A DNA stretch of 64,000 bases from Larix kaempferi. Lineage: Eukaryota; Streptophyta; Pinopsida; Pinales; Pinaceae. The stretch covers positions 8,294,001 to 8,358,000 of the forward strand of contig BSBM01001138.1 of the NCBI GenBank assembly GCA_027924585.1. Reading direction: 5' to 3'. Shown piece by piece: positions 57,061-64,000 of the stretch; position 1 is the stretch's first letter; each line of letters opens with the position of its first letter. A model generated the notes under the pieces. That model was not told the origin of the DNA. It was given only the letters and a program-made list of their open reading frames with translations, and did not search any database. Made by a program: the position numbers and the translations under genes.

Positions 57061-59205
57061 CTATGTAGGGATGGGCAAGGGTTCGAGCAGTCTCGAAAGG
57101 AGGGTCGTTTCACCCTTGTTGACCTGGAAAGTATCACAGTCAACCACCATCCGTTGAATTGTCATTTTCAATCCCTGCCAAAAGAAGTTACATTGTTCTT
57201 GATCATACGTTTTGAGGAACCCAGAGTGCCCTATTAATGAAGAAGCATGGAGTTCATAGAAGAGATAGCCCCGTTGAACAAATTGCAACCAATTTGGAAC
57301 AAGCAGAGAAATAGCTGTAAGAGAAATTGGGTCATCAAATGTGCGAGGAGGAGCATATTCCACCATATTGTCCTTACCCTTATGGTACGTGGTCACATAG
57401 TCATAACCCATGAGTTGGATAACCCATTTCAGGTGTGTTGGGGAGGAGACCCGTTGTTCCAGGAAAGTTTCCAGACTCTGGAGATTAGTCTTGATGCAGA
57501 AATAATTCCCCAATAGGGATGGCTGCCACTTCTGTACTGTATGCAAAATAGTCATCATTTCCTGCTGAGAGGTAGATGCGGCTAAATTCTTACCGGAAAG
57601 GTCTCTTGAAGGCAACAAGCTCATTGGTTCAGCAAAGACACCTACATATCTATCCAAGGAAGTAGTGGAGACTGTTGATGGGTGCATCTGAATGGAATGG
57701 AGCTGAGCGATGACACCATGTGAATTCTTCTTAAGTATTTTTTCTAGGCTATGTGAACTGAGGATGCAGAGAGACCCTGGTTGTAAGCCCATAAATTTGT
57801 GTTGTGTCCCATTGACTGAAAACTGCATCCAAAGTTCAACAAAATCCCATAAGATGGGGCCAAGTGTGCGTAACCATTGAACGCCCAAAACCACATCACA
57901 TCCGCCTAAGGACAAGGAAAACATGTGAGAGCGCAGGTTATAATCTTCCATAGAGATACGCACATTGTGACATTTCCCCTTGCAAGGTAAGGTGCCCCCA
58001 TTGGCAACCATGACTTCAAAGTTGGAGCAAGGATGGACAAAACAATCAGCCTGTTTGGCAATCCGAGGATCAATGAATTTATGAGTGCTACCAGAATCAA
58101 TGAGTATGGTGAGAGGGAGCTTCTTGAAGTATCCCTTGACTCGCATTGTTTGTGGGGTGGTGACGCCAGTTACAACATGGAGAGAGATCTCGGGTGGGTC
58201 GTCCTGAGATGGGGTGTCAACAGGCGGGTGTTGAATGTCGACCTGATCATCTACTGTATCTGGAGCTTCTTCATTAAGTTCTGAGGCAGGCGGAGAATCC
58301 ACATCCAAGAGATAGAGCTTTTGTTGAACACATCTATGTCCCCGAGTGAATTTCTCATCACAATTATAACAAAGCCCTTTTTCTCGGTGTGCCTGCATCT
58401 CTGTTTCAGACAATTGCTTGATAGGAGTTGGTTGAGGAGCAGGCGTGATGGGAGGTCGTTGGGAACCCATATTTCTGAAGGGAACAAAGGTGGGTTTGGA
58501 GCGTTGTTGAGCTGCGATATTTTCCTCTACCAACTTAGCCAACCCTAGGACTTCCATCATTGTGTTGGGACGGAACATTTTGACCTCTGAGCGGATTTCA
58601 TCCTTGAGACCACTGATAAAACAACTCCTGTAGAATTCATCAGACAATCCTTCTGTGTGATTGGCCAGTTTTTCAAATTCTTTATGATACTCTCTCACTG
58701 TGCCCATTTGGTGAAGTTTAGTGAGTTCTCCTGTGAATTCATCAAAAGCACTAGGACCAAATCGTGGCAAAAGGAGTTGGCAAAAATCTGTCCAGTTTGG
58801 CTCGGGATGAGCTTTGATGTACCAACGGTACCATTGAAGGGCTTCCTGTTCCAAATGAAAGGATGCAAGTGGAACTTTCTGGACATCAACAGTATTATGC
58901 AGACTGAAATATTGTTTTGCTCGGTAAATCCATCCAGTCGGATCATTACCATTGAAGCGAGGAAAATCAAGCTTCGGCCCACGAAAATTGCTGGAAGAAG
59001 AGAACCCAGTGGCTGCAAAAGATTCTAGCTGTCGGTTATTGTTCATGGCTGAATGCTGAAGATGGAGGCTGAGAAATTTTTCATCCAGATCTTGGAGTTT
59101 GGTTTGGATGGCTGCAAGTGCTTCCTCCATGATGTGTGCTCCTGGAATGGCTTTCAGAATGGATCTGAACGGCTGGATTTGAAACGGTGTAGCAGTGATC
59201 GACAA
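57061..59205 (-). CDS. gag-pol: gag-protease-(RT deleted)-RNase H/integrase zinc-finger fusion, 714 aa
   Basis: An uninterrupted frame. The natural start is probably Met26 (MEEALAAIQTKLQDLDEK), because G starts there after a short leader peptide. Order: coiled-coil N-terminus (about 26-60); capsid domain (about 75-235, LDFPRFNGNDPTGWIYRA, FYRSCFISGLKDEIRSEV); zinc knuckle CYNCDEKFTRGHRC at 279-292; acidic linker; retropepsin-like protease with intact ILIDSGSTHKFID at 367-379 and LGVQWLRTLG at 439-448. At residue about 535 (PSRDLSGKN) the whole RT is missing and RNase H resumes (QQEMM.ILH.VQKWQP, FLEQRVSSPTHLKWVIQLMG). An integrase zinc finger follows at about 653-693 (CDTF instead of CDTC). 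Gag and protease look capable of folding; copying and integration would need other elements. It ends at TAG where G has CAG. Confidence 0.85.
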   Translation of the reverse strand: MSITATPFQIQPFRSILKAIPGAHIMEEALAAIQTKLQDLDEKFLSLHLQHSAMNNNRQLESFAATGFSSSSNFRGPKLDFPRFNGNDPTGWIYRAKQYFSLHNTVDVQKVPLASFHLEQEALQWYRWYIKAHPEPNWTDFCQLLLPRFGPSAFDEFTGELTKLHQMGTVREYHKEFEKLANHTEGLSDEFYRSCFISGLKDEIRSEVKMFRPNTMMEVLGLAKLVEENIAAQQRSKPTFVPFRNMGSQRPPITPAPQPTPIKQLSETEMQAHREKGLCYNCDEKFTRGHRCVQQKLYLLDVDSPPASELNEEAPDTVDDQVDIQHPPVDTPSQDDPPEISLHVVTGVTTPQTMRVKGYFKKLPLTILIDSGSTHKFIDPRIAKQADCFVHPCSNFEVMVANGGTLPCKGKCHNVRISMEDYNLRSHMFSLSLGGCDVVLGVQWLRTLGPILWDFVELWMQFSVNGTQHKFMGLQPGSLCILSSHSLEKILKKNSHGVIAQLHSIQMHPSTVSTTSLDRYVGVFAEPMSLLPSRDLSGKNLAASTSQQEMMTILHTVQKWQPSLLGNYFCIKTNLQSLETFLEQRVSSPTHLKWVIQLMGYDYVTTYHKGKDNMVEYAPPRTFDDPISLTAISLLVPNWLQFVQRGYLFYELHASSLIGHSGFLKTYDQEQCNFFWQGLKMTIQRMVVDCDTFQVNKGETTLLSRLLEPLPIPT

Positions 59206-59627
59206 CAGTTCAGCTGAAAATAGATATGGACCCCACGTATGTGCGGCTTCCTATCAGTTCAGTAGATTCACTCGGCCACCAATGCTGTCTGACGGCTTGC
59301 GTATTGGGGCAGTACCCCTCACTCCACAGCTCAAGTAAAATTGATAACCGCTTTGCCACAAACGACAGCTGTTGGTTTACCTCACGGGTGGGAACTAGTC
59401 AATCAGGTAGGGGTCGTTTCACTTTTCGCTAGCAGGTCCTCTCAATGGGCCAGCTACTTTGGGGTTCTTGTGTTACTCCTCACAATGAGTTTTAGGGATT
59501 ATGCCCAAGTACTTCCCACAGTTAAGCGGATAAGGGTTATCCCCAGATCCAAATTTGCAACAGATGCGAAAAAAAAAATTGGCAGAAATTTCACCCAACG
59601 AGCCCAAGAAAGTGCTCTGATACCAGA
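59206..59627 (-). other. leader and primer-binding site of gypsy F
   Basis: TCTGGTATCAGAGC at 59627 down to 59614, then a leader without coding motifs that matches the G leader (60582 to about 61020). F lacks most of the GTTTCAGATCC-type repeats seen in the leader of G. Confidence 0.75.
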
Positions 59628-59691
59628 TGTTACGAACCGTTACACCAAAACCCCGATGTGTTAGTGAAGGCCATCCACTAGGATCTTATCA
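59628..59691 (-). repeat. 64-bp remnant of the 5' LTR of gypsy F
   Basis: On the minus strand TGATAAGATCC ... GGTTCGTAACA, matching the last 64 bp of the 3' LTR (56026-56089) with three or so differences. It happens to begin with TG and is flanked by the same GTGTG as the other end. Confidence 0.8.
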
Positions 59692-59696
59692 GTGTG

Positions 59697-60177
59697 TGTG
59701 TTGTGGTGTGGTTAGGTACTAACCAAATAACCATATGGGATCCAAGACATGATATCCCATTTTATTGTTATGTTGTCATTTGGATCTAATGGACCATATG
59801 GTCCTACATAAAACAAAATATCACTTCAGTAAATAGATTGTAAAATCAACCCTAGATATAAATTCCAAATAAAACAATCGCCATATTCTAAACACATAAT
59901 GAATGCATCAATTGAAGAGCATCTTCATTTGAGATCTAGCAGCATTTTGAATTCAACGAAAGATAATAGAGTTCTGGTGACAATTTATTTTTTAAGAAAA
60001 ATGGGAACTATAATGAAAGTGAAAATCCTGAACTCATGGTTAAACCCAACAAATTCTAAAGAAAAGATAGAAATAAAAGCTAATATGCCATCTCTAAATA
60101 CTTTTGTCAAGGAAATTCAAAGTATAGATCACTCCAAATGTCGTCGCTATGTATTTGGCGTTGGAGCGTATTGGGAG
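59697..60177. other. unassigned spacer between F and G
   Basis: Starts in a GT-rich tract, then AT-rich DNA. A 94-codon plus-strand ORF (59899-60183) has no recognised motif and runs into the LTR of G. Confidence 0.5.
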
Positions 60178-60581
60178 TGTTAGGAACCCATGTCAACCCT
60201 TCTATTTACTTTGTAAGTATATTGTTGTTAGACGCATATGCTTTGTAAGTCGTCCCGTAGTATTTGTTGATCCATAGTTTGTATTATTGTTGTTGGACGC
60301 ATATGCTTTGTAAGTCATCCTGTAGTAATTGTTGATCCATATTTTGTATTGGCCCATGGTTTGTATTGACACATGGTATTGACCCATGGTATTGGCGCCT
60401 AGACTTAGTATATAAGTTTGTGTTGAGACCAATGAAGGTACCGTGAAGTTATTTGTATTGAGCTTTCTCAAAGGAGGTTGCCCCCTCGAAGTGGCCTGCG
60501 ATCAATATAAAAGTGATTCTGAGTTCCGTTATTTCTCTATTTCGTGTGTTTTCATTAATTAATTATTGCAGATTCTTCACA
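60178..60581 (+). repeat. 5' LTR of gypsy G
   Basis: TGTTAGGAACCC ... GATTCTTCACA, 404 bp. Internal direct repeat of about 66 bp around CGCATATGCTTTGTAAGTC (60234 and 60299), TATATAAG box at 60409-60416. Ends directly before the primer site. Confidence 0.88.
60409..60416 (+). promoter_or_regulatory. TATA box in the LTR of G
   Basis: TATATAAG, 165 bp before the LTR end. The corresponding place in F (about 56350, minus strand) also has TATATAAG. Confidence 0.45.
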
Positions 60582-61642
60582 TCTGGTATCAGAGCACTTT
60601 CTTGGGCTCGCTGGGTGAAATTTTTGCCAAATTTTTTTTCGCATCTGTTGCAGCTTCGGATCTAGGAATAATCCCTATCCACTTAACTATGGGAAGTACT
60701 TGGGCATAAGCCCTAAAACTCATTGTGAAGAGTACCACAGGAACCCCAAAGTAGCTGGCCCATTGAGAGGACCTGCCAGCGAAATGGGCAACGACCCCTA
60801 CCTGATTGACTAGTTCCCACTCGTGAGGTAAACCAAGAGCTGTCGTTTGTGGCAAAATGGTTATCAGTTTTACCTAAGCCGTGGAGTGAGGGGTACTACC
60901 CCAATACACAAGTCGTCAGACAGCATTGGTGGTCGAGTGAATCTCGTGAACCGATAGGAAGTCGAACATACCTGGGGTCCATATCTATTTTCAGTTGAAC
61001 TGTTGCCGATCACTTCCACACCGTTTCAAATCTAGCCGTTTCAGATCCATTCTGAAAGTCGTTTTAGATCCAGCCGTTTCATACCTATTTCAGATCCAAC
61101 CATTTTCAATCCATTCGGCGTCGTTTCAGATCCCTTTGTTTCCGATCACTTCCGCGCCGTTGCAGATCCATTCCTGAAAAAATAATTATTATTATTATGT
61201 ATTTTGGCCATATCTCCCTTATTTTCACTCAGTTTCCCTTGAAACTTCCCTGAGGCCCCTGTAATCCCATTCTGCATATTTTATTCCTGAGGACCCTATC
61301 CCAAATTCCACTTCCCAAAGCCATAAATTCCACATTTGTCTATTTTTAGGGTTTGCCATAACTTCTTCAATTTTCACCCACTCGCCTCCAAATTTTGCCA
61401 CCGTGTTAAGTCCCCATTTCTACTTCTTTGTCCCTCTTTGACAAATTTTCTCATTCTTTCACCCCGCTTTTGAAATCCCCATTTTTCGCTTCCCTGTCCA
61501 TTAGAAAGTGTCCAAATCCTAGTCAAACCCCAATTACCTCTCCGAGTTTTTCCCAAATCCAAATTTCCCTTTACTAAATAAGCTTTTATTTGTGTTTTTC
61601 TATCCATTCCCCCCCCCCCCAAAAAAAAAAAAACTCTTGGTT
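60582..61642 (+). other. primer site and leader of gypsy G, with short repeats
   Basis: Primer site at 60582-60595. At 61018-61172 a short degenerate repeat built on CCGTTTCAGATCCA occurs eight or so times. A C10 A13 homopolymer pair lies at 61610-61633 just before the ATG. Confidence 0.75.
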
Positions 61643-63980
61643 ATGGTTGTCACCCGCACAGGAGCAAAAACCATGAAGGAAGCACTTGCAGCCATCCAAA
61701 CCAAACTCCAAGATCTGGATGAAAAATTTCTCAGCCTCCATCTTCAGCATTCAGCCATGAACAATAATCGACAACAAGAATCTTCTGCAGCCAATGGGTT
61801 CTCTTCTTCCAGCAATTTCCGTGGTCTGAAGCTTGAATTTCCTTGCTTCAATGGTATTGGTCCGACTGGATGGATCTATCGTGCAGAACAGTATTTCAGT
61901 TTGCATAATACTTTTGATGTCCAAAAATTTTCACTTGCATCCTTTCATTTGGAACAGGAAGCCCTTCAAGGGTACCGTTGGTACATCAAGGCTCATGACG
62001 AGCCAAAATGGACAGATTTTTGCCAACTCCTTTTGCAATGATTTGGTCCTAGTGCTTTTGATGACTTCACTGGAGCACTCACTAAACTTCGTCAAAGTGG
62101 CACTATGAGAGAATATCAAAAAGAATTTGAGAAACTAGCCAATCACACAGAAGGATTGTCTGATGAATTCTACAGGAGTTGTTTTATCAGTGGTCTTAAG
62201 GATGAAATCCGGTCAGAGGTTAAAATGTTATGTCCCAACATAATGATGGAAGTCCTAGGGTTGGCTAAGTTGGCGGAAGAAAAGATTATCGCCCAACATC
62301 GCTCCAAACCCACTTTTGTTCCCTTCCGAAATATGGGTTCTCAATGACCTCCCATCCTGCCAACTCCTCGACCAACTCATATCAATCATTTGTCTGAAAC
62401 AGAGATGCAGGCACGCAGAGAAAAAGGGCTTTGTTATAATTGTGATAAAAAATTCACTCGAGGACATAGATGTGTTCAACAAAAGCTCTATCTATTGGAT
62501 GTGAATTCTCCGCCCGCCTCTGAAGTTGATGAAGAAGCTCCAGCTACACCAGATGATCAGGTCGACATTCAGGAGCCGCCTATTGACTTCCCATCTCAGG
62601 AAGACCACCCAGAGATATCTCTCCATGCTTTATCCGGCGTCACCACCCCCCTAACAATGCGGGTCAGGGGTTACTTCAAGAAGCCTCCTCTTACAATACT
62701 CATTGATTCTGGTAGCACTCATAACTTCAGTGACCCTCGAATCGCCAAACATGCTGATTGTTTTGTCCATCCTTGCTCCAACTTTGAAGTCATGGTTGCC
62801 AATGGGGGAACCTTACCTTGCAAGGGAAAGTGTCACAATGTGCGTATCTCTCTGGAAGATTATAACCTGCACTCTGACATGTTTGCCTTGTCCTTAGGCG
62901 GATGTGATGTGGTTTTGGGCGTTCAATGGTTACGCACACTTGGCCCCATGTTATGGGATTTTGTTGAACTTTGGATGCAGTTTTAAGTCAATGGGACACA
63001 ACACAGATTTATGGGCTTACAACCCGGGTCTCTCCGCATCATCGGTTCACATCGCCTGGAAAAGATCTTTAAGAAGAATTCACATGGTGTCATCGCTCAG
63101 CTCCATTCCATTCAGATGCACCCACCAATGGTCTCGACTACTTCCTTGGATAGATATGCAGGTGTCTTTGTTGCACTAGTGGGCTTGCCGCCTTCAAGAG
63201 ACCTTTCCGGTAAGCATTAAGCCGCATCTACATCTCAGCAGGAAATGATGGCTATTTTACATGCAGTACAGAAGTGGCAGCCATCCCTTTTAGGAAATTA
63301 TTTCTGCATCAACAATGATCTCCAGAGTCTGAAACATTTTCTGGAACAACGGGTCTCCTCACCAGCACACCAGAAATGGGTTATCCAACTCATGGGTTAT
63401 GACTATGCGATCACTTACAAGAAGGGTAAGGATAATATGGTGGCAGATGCTCCTTCTCGCCAATTTGATGACCCAGTTTCTCTTACAGCTATTTCTCTGC
63501 TTGTTCCAAATTGGTTGCAATCTGTTCAACAGGGCTATCTCTTCTATGAACTCCATGGTTCTTCATCGGTAGGGCACTCTGGGTTCCTCAAAACCTATGA
63601 CTGGGAACAATGTAGCTTCTTTTGGCAGGGACTGAAAATGAAAATTCACGAGATGGTGGTTGAGTGTGATACTTGCCAGGTCAACAAGGGTGAAACGACA
63701 CTCCTTTCGGGACTGCTCGAACCCTTGCCCATCCCTACACAGATGTGGACAACTATATGGATTTCCTAGAAGCGCTCCAGTGGTACAATACCACATCTAA
63801 AAGGACACCATATGAAGCAGTTTATGGACAGGAACCACCAGTTCTTCTTCCATACACGCTCAGCATCTCCCCAGTTCAGAAAATTGACTCGGTTCTTCGA
63901 AACTGCGATCAGATTCTTCTCATTCTGCAAGACAATCTTCACATGGCAAGAATTGGACTGAAACAACAAGCTGATTAGCA
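61643..63980 (+). pseudogene. gag-pol: decayed gag-protease-RNase H/integrase fusion of gypsy G
   Basis: ATG at 61643 (MVVTRTGAKTMKEALAAIQ). Capsid domain to 62041, where TGA stands for the Arg CGA of F. A second CGA-to-TGA stop is at 62345. Zinc knuckle CYNCDKKFTRGHRC near 62435; protease ILIDSGSTHNFSD near 62697. Stops follow at about 62984 and 63218, the latter in the RT-deletion joint (PSRDLSGKH). RNase H tail, then integrase zinc finger with intact CDTC (about 63670). A 4-bp deletion near 63755 shifts the frame at the integrase-core joint, then PYEAVYGQEPPVLLPYT and NLHMARIGLKQQA reach the window edge. Confidence 0.87.
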
Positions 63981-64000
63981 ACATTCTGAGCACACTTTTC

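Larger units (their letters stand above)
56026..59691 (-). mobile_element. gypsy element F, 3.67-kb non-autonomous form
   Basis: Minus strand. The 3' LTR is 56026-56617, preceded by the purine tract AAGGGAGAGGGGA; the 5' LTR is reduced to 64 bp (59628-59691). GTGTG occurs on both outer sides (56021-56025 and 59692-59696). A primer site TCTGGTATCAGAGC follows the 5' LTR. The single coding frame lacks RT, the integrase core and most of the chromodomain. The same two upstream junctions occur in element G, so the deleted form itself multiplied. Confidence 0.88.
60178..64000 (+). mobile_element. gypsy element G, 5' part of a sister copy of F
   Basis: LTR 60178-60581, primer site TCTGGTATCAGAGC at 60582, leader, and a decayed form of the F polyprotein up to the right edge. 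It shares with F the missing RT and the missing integrase core at the same joints. G is head-to-head with F, so the two make a large inverted repeat with a spacer of about 0.5 kb. Confidence 0.88.

Noticed and set aside
57247-59028. Plus-strand ORFs across element F
   Set aside because: Antisense shadows of the 714-codon minus-strand fusion ORF.

Overview
The window is repeat-dense plant nuclear DNA, and I find no host protein-coding gene in it. Nearly all recognisable sequence is retroelement or DNA-transposon material in deep nests: Ty3/gypsy, Ty1/copia, an L1-type LINE, a CACTA-type DNA transposon and a Penelope-like element (PLE). A PLE carrying a GIY-YIG domain inside a plant LTR is best explained by a conifer or other gymnosperm host, because the Dryad PLEs reported in conifers are the known plant examples. 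That host assignment is an inference.

Left part (1-14.9 kb). Remnants of a minus-strand gypsy element A (gag fragment 4503-5776, leader and primer-binding-like site near 14.93 kb) are interrupted twice. Minus-strand gypsy C (1-4497, running off the left edge) lies in A. Plus-strand chromovirus B (5777-14485, TSD TTCAG/TTCAA) also lies in A. The 5' LTR of B is split by the PLE (6846-8818) with an 8-bp TSD, TATCAAAA.

Centre (15.0-35.8 kb). A decayed minus-strand L1-type LINE is cut inside ORF2 by a 13,550-bp CACTA-type element (19598-33147, TSD TTG). This element shows no transposase. It holds a tRNA-like gene, a plus-strand LINE tail, unassigned DNA and a complete but gutted copia element E (26160-32562, TSD AAAAG) with two non-coding tandem arrays.

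35.8-42.9 kb holds one LTR end with a primer-binding site and otherwise unassigned AT-rich DNA.

Right part. A Sirevirus-like copia D with 2.7-kb LTRs lies as LTR-internal-LTR-internal (42935-55567). The first internal region lost its integrase by an in-frame deletion; the second keeps integrase but is truncated at the start of reverse transcriptase. Two related, head-to-head, non-autonomous gypsy elements follow: F (minus, 56026-59691) and G (plus, 60178 to the right edge). Both lack reverse transcriptase and the integrase core at the same junctions. F keeps a 714-codon ORF joining gag, protease, RNase H tail and integrase zinc finger, which makes this the strongest candidate for an undescribed non-autonomous family.

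No element here looks autonomous. Activity would need enzymes supplied from elsewhere in the genome.
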